Shown here in pieces: positions 29,726 through 42,267 of a DNA stretch of 64,000 nucleotides. This DNA comes from Ailurus styani. Taxonomy: Eukaryota > Chordata > Mammalia > Carnivora > Ailuridae. The notes under the pieces are model-generated. The model was given only the letters and a program-made list of their open reading frames with translations, had not been told where the DNA came from and did not search any database. Both the position numbers and the translations under genes were made by a program. The stretch is from NCBI GenBank assembly GCA_002007465.1, contig LNAC01000066.1, forward strand, positions 1,278,381 to 1,342,380. Reading direction: 5' to 3'. How positions within the stretch are numbered: the stretch's first letter is position 1; every line of letters begins with the position of its first letter.

Positions 29726-30519
29726 CACAATGGACTCTATGTACTTATTCTTGCACTTATTCAAGTATAAGCTAAGTTTCCTCTACCAGGGAGGGTTCTA
29801 AATCCAGTAATATCAAAGTGCTGAGACTTGTAAAGTACTCAGAGTCTGAAAGACACAGTAACTGTATTTGTTTCTTTGATTCCTTTTGGTGACATGTGGG
29901 AGAGTAAATCAATTAGATGAATCAAACAGCCTGTTGACTCTAAGCATCACAGTGAAATTTACTACTTGACAAGTGTTTATTATTTGTCTGCAGTATCACA
30001 CAGTTGCACTCATATGTTAATTGCCTTTAAATCAATCTCAATTGCAAGTGGGTCTTATCATCAGTAACGCAGATTCCAGCATCTGGCAGTTATTCTTAAC
30101 GAAATTTCGACAGAGTTTCGGAGCACTACCACCGCTCACTTCCCTGAGGCCAATGTCAAGACATTCAGTAGAACAAATAAACACATGCCAGTTATTTGGC
30201 ATCATATGTTGACAATCAACTTGGTGGTGACTTCTCATGAATTACATTAATGCTTTGCTTTGAATTATAATAAACTGTGGCTGACTTGTATTCATTGACT
30301 GGTATTTACTAGGTACCGTACTAAACCTTCTCCAGTGTTACCTTATTTAATCTTCACAAAAGAAGATAGTATTACATTTCACAGTTGAGCAAAATGACAC
30401 AGAGCTTCAGTGCTTTGCCCAAGAATAAAGGTAATATGTGAAGATAAAGTCAATCAAACACTACCTAATGCCAATACTCATGTTCTCACACAACCCATGG
30501 ACCAGGTATGAACTTAGAA

Positions 30520-30690
30520 CAGTGTGTCTCAAGAGGGACAACTGGGAGACATCTTTGGTTGTCATGGCAAGGACATCTAGTGGGTAGAGACCAAAGGTAT
30601 GCTAGACATTGTGCAATACACAGCACAGTGTCCCACAACAGAGAGTTACCTGGTCCCAAATGTCCATATTGCCAAGGCTGAGAAACCATG
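30520..30690 (+). mobile_element. MER20 (hAT) DNA transposon
   Basis: The start cagtgtgtctcaagaggg, the internal gagacatctttggttgtcat, gacatctagtgggtagagac and the end ccaaggctgagaaaccatg match MER20 in sense orientation over its full length. Confidence 0.85.
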
Positions 30691-31509
30691 ATCTAGAATA
30701 AAAAGTCCTCTGAGCTGGCTGAGAGCAGGTGTTAGCTGAGGAACAGAGACAAGGTGACGGGTGCGAGTCTGAGCTCTCACAGACAGGTCCACGGCAGCTG
30801 TCACTGGGCTTGAGGCTAGCAGACTGGGGGGGAGGTACGGATAGGACTTGGAAAACCACCTGCTAGCACCTGCTAGATGGGCATTGAGAAGACTAGAGTG
30901 GAAATGGCTCTAGAAAGGAAGATCATACACTTCCGATGAGGGTGACCAGGGACAGTGTCCTGGGGAGTTATGTGACTAAAGACCTCAGGGAAGTTAGTGT
31001 TCCAGCTACTGAGTCATTAACACTCAGCCCCAAAACCACTTTTCTATGCTTGGCTTTGTAAGGATGCTGCAAACCAAGTATCAGGAGTATCAGCTTTGTA
31101 TGGGGCTCCAATCGGGCTTCTCCAACAGGGGGCACTGCAGGAGGATGGAAGCCTGGGAGAAGGCAAAGGGCCTTGCTCCTCCTGTGGGCACCATCCCAGC
31201 CAGGCTTCTTCCGCCCAGCAGCAGAGTCCAGTTCGCAGTCCGTCTAACTCTTGCATAAGCAGTTTCACGGCAGCGCCTCAGAGATGGCCGCGCCAGCTGG
31301 CCAGCGCCTCCTCTTCAGAGGTCTCTGTGTCTGCTCTGTGGGAGTCCCTCCTCTTAAGTTTCTGTTTCGTTTGTTGCCTTGTCCTCTCGGCCCTGGAAGT
31401 AGTAGCTGCTTCAGACACAGTTCACAAGACTGAGTTAGTAAGACGGGCTCCAGGCCCCATTTTCTTTCTTTTTATTTTTCTTTCCCATTTTCTATAATTA
31501 CATACATCG

Positions 31510-31660
31510 TTTCATTTGTATCATCTACTCTTCACAACTCTAAGCGGTACCTACTATACTTAAACCCATTTTATAGGTGAGAAAACCGAGACTCAGAGAA
31601 GTGAAGCGATTGATAGAAGGCCAGTGTCTACAATGCCCACACTCTTGACCTCAAAACTCT
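31510..31660 (-). repeat. MIR SINE, antisense
   Basis: The run ccattttataggtgagaaaaccgagactcagagaagtg is antisense MIR core, with flanking sequence in the same order. Confidence 0.6.
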
Positions 31661-32434
31661 TAACACTTTACCCTGTTTGTGGCCAGTAACTTTCACAGGC
31701 CATCAAGGGCAGCACCTCCTACACTAAGTTCACCTGAAGAGGGCGTCCTGGTTGAAAAGGCAAACTGATACATGTGACCACTTAGAAAATGTGCTTTCAC
31801 GGAGTGTAGGCACGCCTCTCCCGCAGCCGTTCCTCCCTCTCTCCTAAGCATCTGCTTCTCATGTGCCCATGAGCACACCATTCGGGAATGACTAGAGAAG
31901 AGGCGTGGAACTGAAGTGGATATTGCGAGTGGGGGTTCCCTTTACCCAGAGCACAACTTAAGGGCAGCAGTTTTTTGAGAGATGGGGGAAGGCAGAAGGG
32001 CAGGCTATCTAGTTAAAACACGTGTGCATGGTGTGGTGGGTGGAAGGCACAGGATGGAGGAACCGGTCTAAGACTTCCATGGCGGGACCAGACGAGGGGC
32101 AGTGTGTCACCTGGCCCACAGCGGTACTCCCTGGGCTTGGGTACACATTGCCAAGTCTCCGTGAGAGACAGATCTTTAACTTGGTGTTTTCCCTTTCATA
32201 GTCTATGACAGGTATTTGAGCAGATTCGGGGGCATCGGGACGGCCACCTTACGAGCCCACACTGCCTTGTGAATTCAGATCCCGCATTTGCATGAGGTCC
32301 ACCCTGATGTCGCACTGACAGTGACCAACTCTATGCTGTGTTTCTCGAAGTAAGATGCAGGAACCTCCAGCAGTCTATCAATATATTCATGGGGATCTAT
32401 ACAGCCCCAGTTTGAGGACCAGCAGGGAAAAGAA

Positions 32435-32850
32435 AGCACGAGGTACTTTAGACAACAGAACAACAGCCTTCCAACCCTGACTCTACCATCTACTGGTTGT
32501 GTGACCTGGTCAAGCAGATCGGTTCCACCTACTTCACAGCTTCTTTGTGATGATAAAATTACCATCTCTAAAGGGCTTAGCAAAGGGCTGGACACATAGT
32601 AGATACTGGTCTCTTCACCATTAAGGAAACCAAGGTTCAGAAAAATGTGACTTTCCCAGGGTCCGAGAAGTAAGTTACACAGGGGATGGATACAGACTCT
32701 TAATGCCTGGGTAAATCCTGCTTCTGACACTAACTCTGAATTATTACAAACGTTCTGGGTTGTTGCAAGCATTAGATGAGATAACGCACACAAAATGCTT
32801 ATTAGAATAGTGACGGCCAAGCAGTAAGCACTCCATAAATGTTAATGAGT
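32435..32850 (+). repeat. Two MIR copies in tandem
   Basis: The first copy is 32435-32620 (ctctaccatctactggttgtgtgacctgg, then ggctggacacatagtagata). The second is 32700-32850 (gcattagatgagataacgca, then cagtaagcactccataaatg). Both are in sense orientation. Confidence 0.6.
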
Positions 32851-33756
32851 ACTGTTGCGACTTGACATTGGACATAAAACTTGAAGCCGGTACTTGATTG
32901 CTGATTCGGTGCAGAAATCCATTCTTTAGTAATTGATCAGACATTTGTTCACCTAGCAATTGATCACAGAGCCGAAAGAAACCTTCAGGATGGCTTTACA
33001 GACAAAGAGCGCCAGAGACAGCCTGTCTGTCAGAGTGGCAAAAGCCTCTCGGTTCGGTTTGGTGTAAGATCTTAGTGTTTTGCAGCTGTGCCAGTGGAAC
33101 GTGGACCCCAGGTGCGTAGGTGTAAACCTGGGCAGTTTCAAGTCCAGATGAAAACATTCACTGCTGTTTCCCGAGCAACGGCCAGGCAGGAGGGAGCTCC
33201 CTTCAAGCTGGGCTGCTTCCCCCTTAGCATTAATTTACTCAAACATGAAGGGAGCCACATTAGGTTTGCTAATTACCTGAGTCTACAATTCATTCACTGA
33301 GCAATTAGCATCACGCTTAGAGCAGCCTGGATGCAATAATTAGTCGCACAATAATAGCCCCCTCTGCCTTGCCCAGACTGGCATTTTAAGGGAACGATTA
33401 GACTGTATTACATGTCACCCCAGTGCTCCCCGGCATGGCGGCGCTCACATGGGGTCCCTGCAAGAGGTTTCAGTTATTAAAATAGAACGTGCATGGGTTT
33501 AAAGGGATTCAGCCCTAAAGCAGAGCTCCCTGAAGCTCGAGCAGAACAGGCCGCGGGTCAGTCTAAGATGAGCACGAAGACTCGGTGAGGCTCGGCACAC
33601 TATGGATGGCTTCACTCGGCCAAAAGCCCCGAAAGCTGGCCATGATTGTGAGCAGAGCAGGTGCACGAGGACTTTATGTTTGGAAGAACATTCTAGCTGT
33701 GGTGTATAGAATGGACTGGAATGAGGTTGGTGTGGGAACCCAGAGGTAAATTAGGA

Positions 33757-34215
33757 GGTATACTAGCTTCCTATTGCTTCCGTACAAATAGCCACAAATT
33801 CATTGACTTAAAAGAACACAGATTAATTACCTTACAGTTCTGGTGATCAGACGTCCAGAATGGGTCTCACCGGGCTGGGCTACAGTCAAAGGATGCGGTC
33901 GAGCTGTGTTCTTTCCGGAGGCTTTAGAGGAGCGGCCCATCCCTTGCCTCTTGCGGAGGCTGCCTGCATGCCTTGGTTTATGGCCGCCCTGCCCCACCCT
34001 CTGCTTGCATCGGTGCACCCCTTCACTGACGACCCTCCCTCCTGCCTCTCTACGTAAGGGTGCTTGTGAGTACAGGGGGGGCTAGTGGACAATCCAGGAT
34101 AATCTTCTCGTCTCAAGATGCATAGCTCAATCACATCTACAAAGTCCCTTTGGCTTCATAAGGTGATAGATTCTCAGGATTTGGAGGTCAGGACGTGATC
34201 CCCTTAGGACAGCCA
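33757..34215 (-). mobile_element. MLT1-type LTR (ERVL-MaLR), antisense
   Basis: The left part tactagcttcctattgcttc, cattgacttaaaagaacaca and ttaccttacagttctggtg is the reverse of an MLT1 3' end, and gtggacaatccaggataatc near 34090 is internal. This is an old solitary LTR with no coding part. Confidence 0.8.
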
Positions 34216-34319
34216 TTACGTTACAGGCTACAGGTGATTCTCGAAGTGTCCAGAGGTGGCTCAGAGATACTGGAAGGACCAGTGGGAGTGCCGAGAAGTC
34301 AGATTCAGGGTATATCTTT

Positions 34320-34640
34320 CTTGAAGGGTCTGCTGATGTCTGGGGGCAATGGAGGCGTTTGAGGCAGAGCATGAGCAAGGCAAAGGTGCGGAGACAGGAG
34401 AGAGCACAGAGTGGTATGCTTTGTTTGAGGAAGGCAGATGTTCTAAGAATATACCCTACATGGTGAGGTGAAGGTGCTGGGAAATGAGGCTTCAAGAAGG
34501 GTGAGGTGGCATTATTGGGGGTCTTAAAAGCTTGGCTAAGGAGGTTGGGCTGAATCCTTACGTGATGGAGACTGAGATGAACACTAGCTACACTGTGGGA
34601 AGTGGGAGGGATAATCACTGAGACCAGGATGGCGGCTCCT
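34320..34640 (+). repeat. Old unnamed interspersed repeat
   Basis: The run ggcagagcatgagcaaggc, gcttggctaaggaggttggg, gaatccttacgtgatggaga resembles a common ancient mammalian repeat also seen near 10960-11610. I cannot name it safely. Confidence 0.4.
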
Positions 34641-36174
34641 TCCTCTGGGAAAGATGAGGCCATGAGCATGGCTAGTAGCAGTGAAAGGAGAAAGAGGACC
34701 TTGCAGAGTGATGGGAAGGACGCCGTCATGGATTGCACGTGGGGACCCACTAAGAAGGGTGTCCCAGCGAGCCTGAGTTTAGACGGGGCAACTAAGTGGG
34801 TGCCATTCATGAGGGGGGCCCGACAACTCTGAGCCTTCTCTTCTCCAGTAGAGACACCTCCATTTCCTCAACATTTCTCACAGATCAGAGTTCCTACTCT
34901 CCTCGGCTCCTTGGTTGTTCCACTCTGGACTAGCTTACTTTTGTACTTGAAAACAGGTATTGCAAGTGGCTAAGGAACTTTGGCCTCAGGCGCTCCCCTT
35001 GGTTATCAGTGGAGTCAGGATCAAAATCCACATTTAGGGTCCAGGTGTCCATTTTTATACAGGTATTTATAACTATTCCGGAACAGGGAGGGTTTCCTTT
35101 AAGTGTGTTCCCCTCACACCCCTCACCCCATACTTTCAGGGGCTCACAGTCTGCTAAATGCGCTTCTCCACCAGAAGGTGCAGCTGCGGCACCAGCTTCT
35201 ATCTCCCACAGTCTGAGGAATGACCCCCACCCCTGCAGCTGGCTCTCCCTGGTCACAGTGGAGGCCAAAGTTAGAGCATTCCTCTTCCATCTCCAGAGAA
35301 GTTGTGACTGGGGACATCGAGACACTGTACCAGGCTTGAACGGAGAATGGGTGGGGCTGCCTGAGGGAGTGGGGTTTGGCCCATGTGTCCATAGAAGCAG
35401 AGAAAGGTGGTCCAGAAAGAGGAAAGACTGAAGCTGATGTGTAGTACAAAGCAGGCCAGAGATTATGGCCTCAGAGAGATGAAAAGAGGAATGCTAATCC
35501 CTGAAAGCACCCCACTCCTTACTTTACAGGGAAGACCAGTAAAATTCCTGCTCAGGAGATTCATGAGATGTCTCCGTAGCTCTCTAATAGATGTCTCTTC
35601 GTTTCTCTTCAGGAAGCATGAATGGATTTACAGCCTGTGGACATGAATTATGTCCTTTAAAACCAATGCCCATACTCTCTTCTTTCTTTATGACAGAGCA
35701 TGTCTCTTAGTAGAGGCAAAAATGCTCGATGCATTGCAGCTAAGGGCTTGGCCAGTGATCTTCTCCTGGTGGGTAGGACCTGATGGTCTGCTAGGGGAGG
35801 CTGCTGAAAAATGTTTTCCTCCTGAATAAAAGACAAGTGCAAGAAGAGTCTGCCTTATCTTCGAGCATTTGGTTATGGCTGGGGAGGAGGATGCAGTGTT
35901 TGGAGCTGTTGCGGCTATTTTGTAACCATGAGAGCATCATCCCAGGATGAAAACTAACAGGTTGAGAATGGTAGAGTGGAAAGATGAAAAGGATACAAAG
36001 CATCTGGGTCCTCTGTGCTGTTGTTGATGCAATGGATTAACCAACCCCAAAACGACCCAACTCTGGACTTTCTATTTTGTATAAATGACCTCCTTGTTTA
36101 AGTTAATTTTAGTTAGGCATTCTAGATTGTCCTTGTAGGCCAAAGTGTTCTGAATGATGTAATGTCCATGCTCC

Positions 36175-36650
36175 CTGTCTTCCATGTCTATAGTCACCTC
36201 CCAAATTCTGCCACATTCAAATCCTACCTATCCTTAAAGACACAGTTCAATGCCCACCAGGAGGCCTTCCAGAAGCCTTCTACACTATCCATCAGCATTT
36301 AGTGTCTGTAGAAATACAAATCATCTGTTAATGTCAGGTGTTTGATTGGACATATCTCTAGCCTCCTAACACTCCTGAAAGGCAAGGTCCATATCTTGTA
36401 AGCGGTAACAATCTCTCAGGCCTCTATTCCAGACCCTGTGCTAAATGCTTAGAAAACATTATTGTATTTAGTGCTTACAATGACTTGGTGACGTCAGGGC
36501 TATTATTTTATATATCTCCCTTTCACAGATGAGGAAACTGAAACTCAAAGAGCTTTAGACTTGCCAGAGGTCATTCAGCCAGCAATGGGCAAAACTAGGA
36601 TTCAAATCCCCACGCGTTAGAATCCGGAGCCCTTTTTGCTTTTAGTAATT
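36175..36650. repeat. L2-like segment followed by antisense MIR
   Basis: The part near 36235-36290 (cacagttcaatgcccacc, aggaggccttccagaagcct) fits L2 3' sequence. The part near 36520-36615 (cacagatgaggaaactgaaact) fits antisense MIR. Confidence 0.55.
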
Positions 36651-37135
36651 ACCAACCTAGTCCTTCTTAAACCTTGCTATAGAGCTCACGACACCTCACA
36701 CAGAGGGCAGAATATGATGGAATCTATAGAAATGGAATGCACTGAATGGATTACAGAATGAGACAATCCTCCCTGACATTGCCTGGCGTTTATATTGATC
36801 ACAAAGGACGCTGGCAAGTCTTCTGTCCCTGGTCCTCACACAGCTCTGTGTGTTGCCCTGCTCAGATAAACTCTGCATCTGTGATGTGCTTTCCATTCTT
36901 CTACGTTCCATGCCATAGCTTCTGGGGGGGGGTCCCCCTCCACATTTGGAAACGGCTCTGGTTGTGGGTAGTTTGGGTTTTCAATCTCTCCATGGGAAGA
37001 AGACTGAGAAAGCTACCTTAGCCTGAAAATCACATCATGGGCTGGGGTCGTTCCCATGGAAACACACTGGCGGAGAAGCTGGGAGTCTGAAGATGAAGAA
37101 AGGCAAATTTTTCAGCTGGTAGAAAACTGAAGGTA

Positions 37136-37484
37136 TTATGGACTAAATGCAGCCCACCCCAAACATGTCCATAACTCCCAACAGGATGGTATTTGGAGGT
37201 GGGTCCTTTGGGAGATAATTAGGTTTAGATGAGGTCATGGGAGTGGGGCCACCATGATGGGGTATAAGAAGAGCGAGCGACCAGAGCACTTTCTCCCTCT
37301 TTCTCCCTCCCTGGTTCTCTCCGCCATGTGAAGACTCAGTAAGAAGGTATCTGTCCTGCAAGACAGGATTCCGCTGGCTCCTTGATCTAGAACCTCCGAA
37401 ACCCCGAAACTATGAGGAATAAATGTTGGTTAAGCCACCACATCTGTGGTAGTCTGTTATGGCCGCCCAAGTAGGCTAACACTG
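37136..37484 (+). mobile_element. MST/THE-like MaLR LTR, sense
   Basis: It begins attatggactaaatgcagcc, passes gatggtatttggaggtgggtcctttgggag and ctctccgccatgtgaagact, and ends aggaataaatgttggttaag then ttatggccgcccaagtagg. This matches a mammalian apparent LTR; it is old and non-coding. Confidence 0.7.
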
Positions 37485-38399
37485 GAGATCTTAAGGAGCC
37501 AAAGTGAAAGTGTGTAGGGAGGGAGAAGGAGACAACAGGATATGTTGGAGAGATAGGACTTTTTGTCATTGAGCGATTAATTCAGAAAAACCCGAGGCAT
37601 CAAGGGAAAATAAATGACCAGAGGGGTATGAGTTACTGGGTGCTTCTGTGAATCTTTCACTAACAACACTTCATTTATCTAGAGGTCAAGCATCCAGTGA
37701 CCTTAGCTTTCCAGAGACCTGACTGAGAGGTTTTTATTTGTTTGTTCCTTTTTAAGGCCTCTGAATCATCACAGTAGTTGTCACAAATGTGTTGGCTTTT
37801 CTTAGCCTTCCGTGGTTTTTCACTCAGAGAATATTTACACTTGGTTTGTGTATAACTCTAGAAAGCTTGGTGCCTCTTCCACGCACGGCAGAGCAGAGCT
37901 CGCTAGCGCTGGATAGACCGGCCGCAGAACAAAAGGACAGTGGATATGTGCAAAGAGCAAAGAAACATAAGAAAGTCAACAGAAATTGACCCGGTGAAAC
38001 CAACAAGGGCCGCTTGGTGAAGACAAAAATGTTTCAATCGTCTCTTTAGCCCGTGACTGTACTAGGATGGCTTAATACAGTAAAGTCAAAATCACAGCTT
38101 TGAATAAAGTGGTTCGAAATCTGATTCAATACTGGGGAATCCAAATAAAGTCTGTAGTTCTGCTGCGAGTATTGGGAAAATGTTAATTTTCCAGCTTTGA
38201 TCAACTATCCGTGGTTGTGTAAAATGTTGGTATTAGGGGAAACTGTGTGAAAGGTATACGGGAACATTCTGTACTCGCTCTGGACTGTTCTTTCAAAAAT
38301 ATAAATGTGTTTCCAAATAAGACGCTAATTAAATACTACCAGAAAAACCTCCTCATCCTGATTTGGTTGCAGCCACCTGTTTAAGAAAGATGAAGGTTT

Positions 38400-38614
38400 G
38401 GGCGCCTGGGAGGCGCAGTCGGTTAAGCAGCTGACTCTTGATTCTGGCGAACGTCGTGATCTCAGGGTTGTGGGATCGAGCCCTGTGTTGGGCTCACACT
38501 CAGTGAGGAGTCTGCTTGAGGTTTCCCCTCCCTCTCCCTCTGCCCCTCCCCACCTTGAGCTCATGCTCTCTCTCTCTTTCAAATAAATAGATAAATCTTT
38601 GGGGGGAAAAAAAG
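38400..38614 (+). mobile_element. CAN-SINE, sense
   Basis: The head gggcgcctgggaggcgcagtcgg is followed by the CT-rich tract and aaataaatagataaatcttt. It is flanked by gaaagatgaa at 38385 and 38615. Confidence 0.92.
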
Positions 38615-40539
38615 GAAAGATGAAAGAATTCACCACTTAGAGGCAAGGAGAGACAGGATGAATGGGGACCTGGGACGACCCAGATGACTGAAGCTCTGAG
38701 GACCATGATTTCATGGGGTGAATCCAGCTCCGGCAGGGCCACATCTCCCAGAGGCCTTGGGAAGGCTGTGCTCCCAGAACAGGGAAGAAGCCCCAAACAA
38801 AATCTAAAAATTAAAGAATACAAAACGAAATAAAGCCACCAAACTATATATATATCTCTGGCCTTCAGATCAATAGCAGTCGAGGCCCAGAGGAATTCTG
38901 GGTGTGGTGGGTGTCTGCCAACAACTGTGATGTTTCCCTGTCAGGTGATGGGTCCATGGGACCAGCGGGTCCAGCGAAGACAGAAGAACAGGCAGAGACC
39001 AAGGACAAGGTGTAGGAAGAAGTGACGAGACAGACACAGACAGACTCACAACACAGACAGTGACAGACTTACAGAGTCAGACAGGAACTGGTCTATTGCA
39101 GAAGAGCAGGAGGAAGCCGGAGACAGGGGAGCAGCCACTTTTAGTTGAAAGAGAAAACAGCCACAGATGAGGGAGAGCCAAGCAGAAGTTGAGAAAGAAA
39201 AAAGAAAGAAAACACAGAAGTTAGTGGACAGGTGGTCTTAGCCTAAACGACCATTCCAGTAGCCTCAAAGCGTCTGTAAGGGAGGATAAAGCGGGAAGCA
39301 TAATTATTGCACAACATGGTTACACCGCACTGTTTGTCTAGAAAGCACTTTACCAGTTGGCATTTCACGTGGGTCTCACAGCAGCCTGGGAGGGTCGCTG
39401 TGCAGGTGACCCCCTGCATTTACCGAGGAAGGACACAGACCTAGAGAACGCAGTCTCCTGTCCACAGGGACCCAGCAGCGAACACGGCTGGAAGCCACGC
39501 GTTCCGAGTTACCTTGCACGGTGATGTGTCTCTGGGACACACAGACAGCCACCCCTGCCTCCCCTTCCTCTTCTTCATCACTAACGCCATTTCCTGAGTC
39601 CTTAGGGCTGCCAGGTCCCATCCTGGATGCCTTATGTGAACAAGGAGTGATCCCACGTCATATTCACCATTCAGGCAGGGCATCCTGCCCCTATTTTCTG
39701 ATGAGGAGCTGAGGCTTCGAGGCAATGTGACCAAGCTAATCTGGTGAGCAGGAGGGAAAACATGACTCGCCCCCCTGGCCCTCTGACTCAGAAGCTCACA
39801 CCTTTAAACTGCAAGCCCGGTGAATCTCTGAGCCTTGCTTCTAAAATCCTGGACTTCCTGTGTCCCCACCCCCCAGTCAGATTCTGGGCCAGGAAAGCAA
39901 TGAGGCTTTTTTTTTTTTTTAATTGAGCTCTGGGTCCCATTCCAAGAAGGAAGAGCCATCCGTGACTCCCTCCTGTTCCCCAGAGATACCCCCAACCCCT
40001 GTACTAGGAAACCACCTCCGCCAAATATCTATCCCCTTAGGGCTCTAGGCTCTAAAAGGCTCTCTTAACTATGCCCATGTCCTCCCTTAGCAAACATCAA
40101 GTTCCACTTCAGATGAGACAAGAAGTCAAGCAGAGAGCCAGGATCCTGCACTCAGGATTGCTAAGGGCAGTCTGATTAAAATAATTCACCATAAGATCAA
40201 AAAGCACAGAACATCCCCTCTTCAGCTCTCCCTCTCTTCTTCAGCTCGTCTCCTGTGAGATGCCTCTGTTGAAGGGTCTTTGAAAATATCATTGGGTAGA
40301 TCCGGCCGCTTCCTCCATTCAGCTATCTCTGACCATCTCAGTATGATAACCCCTTTCCTTCTTGTAAACAAACATCGCACTTCCTGCTTCTGTAATTTAT
40401 TTGACAATATAAGCTTCCTTGTGACAGCTCTTGATGTAGCTTATGAAGTGCAACCTATACATGCATTTACCTGGTATGTTTCCCGATAAATTACAAGCCT
40501 CTCAGGGAGAGGAACCACAGCTTATTCATCTTACTGATC

Positions 40540-40683
40540 ATTATTCGCTAGGCAATGCTGATGGAGAGAGTCAAACGTCCAGAATTCTATTTTTTTTTTT
40601 TTAAAGTTTTTTTTTTTTTATTTAACAGAGGGNATTATTCGCTAGGCAATGCTGATGGAGAGAGTCAAACGTCCAGAATTCTA
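40540..40683. other. 50-bp duplication around a truncated SINE and one N (contig join)
   Basis: Positions 40540-40589 and 40634-40683 are identical. The first copy runs into a T tract and tttatttaacagaggg, the tail end of an antisense CAN-SINE (40590-40632), and then the N at 40633. The second copy continues into flanking DNA with no SINE. Confidence 0.85.
40590..40632 (-). mobile_element. CAN-SINE tail, antisense, cut by assembly gap
   Basis: A T tract, aaag, a second T tract, then atttaacagaggg is the start of an antisense CAN-SINE. The remaining ~150 bases are missing at the N. Confidence 0.75.
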
Positions 40684-40835
40684 ATCTCAGCTCCACTACT
40701 CAGTAGTCCCTCAACCTTCGATCTCCCCATGCCTCAAGTTCCTCATCTGTAACCCAGAAATCACTGAGCAAAGCTCAGTGAGTGTTAACTGAAACACAGC
40801 ACGCTCATCACGTGCACGGGGCTCAGTAAATACGA
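40656..40835 (+). repeat. MIR SINE
   Basis: The run tctcagctccactactcagt, caagttcctcatctgtaacc and ggggctcagtaaatacgag is a MIR in sense orientation. Confidence 0.6.
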
Positions 40836-42079
40836 GCTGGCTCTACTCTCGGCAAACTTGCAGTTAATGACATGATTAAATGGCAACTTGGACCCCCAAC
40901 TTTTGCTTCCTTCAGCTGGTTCTCTCTAGCCCTTCATTAGTGCCGCAACGTGCCTCCCAATCCTTCACTAACAAAGCTCTCTAAGGCTTACCGTCGGAGC
41001 GTTCTGAGTATTTGGCGAAGTTCTTCAATTTCAATAACACACAGGCTGGCATGAAAATCTGGGAAACTAGGAAACTTTCATTAGGCCATAAATAATCAGT
41101 TGAAGACTTCAATGTCTGGGTATCTGTTTGCCTGACATGCTTCCCTGGAAGTCAGACTATCAGAACCCAGCCGTTCAAATACTGGAAGCTATGGTACGTT
41201 TTATGCAGGAGGGGTGGAAACGACTCCTCTCTGGGTCTTCCACCCCAATTCTGTGCTTCCAAGTATTAGTGTAGGGCTGAGATTACTCATAGGATAATAG
41301 AACCGTAAACTATTACAAATAACTAATACTTGGGGGTGTATATGTGTGTGTGTATATATGTATCTCCTCAATCATTTAATTAAAATTTTAACTACTTTTA
41401 CATATTTATTTATAATTTCTTCCTTTTAAATGCAAGCCACAATACTGTTTTTTCTTGGCTATAACCCTTAATGAGTCCAATGAGTGAACTTTTGAAAGGG
41501 CAATGTGTGGGGAAGTTTATACACATGTCTAAACATAGCAGATGCTGGCCAAAAAAACAAAAACAAAAAAAAATGAAAAAATCTTTCTTGTGAAAATCTT
41601 AGACTAGAATGTAATTTCTTAACACTTTTTCACACTGCCCGATCTTTAAACATGGGAGGTGTGATTAATTTTACACACTGAAGTAATGTTAAGATGAAAT
41701 TTAGAATATTAATAGGAAATAAAAATTTCGATTATCAGAAACTTTATCATTTATATTTAAAGACCTTATCGACTGTCCCCTGTCCATGTCAGCCTTGCTG
41801 GATTAACATGACAGTCTTCCTGCGAGCTCTCGCTGTTTGCATTCTCACTAGCTGGAGTGATTACATAAAACCACGTCTAATTGAATCTCTGTTTTTATTT
41901 ACAGAGATTGTTCCTTACATTTGTACTGCAGACTGTGATCTTACAAAGCCGTTTTGATGTCCATTATTTTTATACTCACCTCACACCCATGAGGTGGTGT
42001 GAAGATTTGAATGAAAAATAGGTCCCTCATCCCCTTCCTCTGCCCAGACAGTAGGGGAGACTTTAAATGATCACACTAG

Positions 42080-42267
42080 GGGTCCCTGGGCGACTCAGTG
42101 GGTTAAAGCCTCTGCCTTCGGCTCTGGTCATGATCCTGGGGTCCTGGGATCGAGCCCCACATCAGGCTCCCTGCTCAGCACAGAGCCTGCTTCCTCCTCT
42201 CTCTCTGCCTGCCTCTCTGCCTACTTGTAATCTCTCTGTCAAAAAAATTAATAAATAAATAAATAAA
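42080..42267 (+). mobile_element. CAN-SINE, sense, with perfect 16-bp target duplication
   Basis: The element has the gggttaaagcctctgcc head and an (AAAT)n tail. The same 16 bases, taaatgatcacactag, flank it at 42064-42079 and 42268-42283. The intact duplication indicates a recent insertion. Confidence 0.95.

Noticed and set aside
32275..32820. - strand open frame of 181 codons
   Set aside because: It overlaps two MIR copies and reads as their translation; nothing else supports a gene.
34127..34810. - strand open frame of 227 codons
   Set aside because: It crosses the end of an MLT1-type LTR and an old repeat, with no family resemblance and no splice or promoter support.
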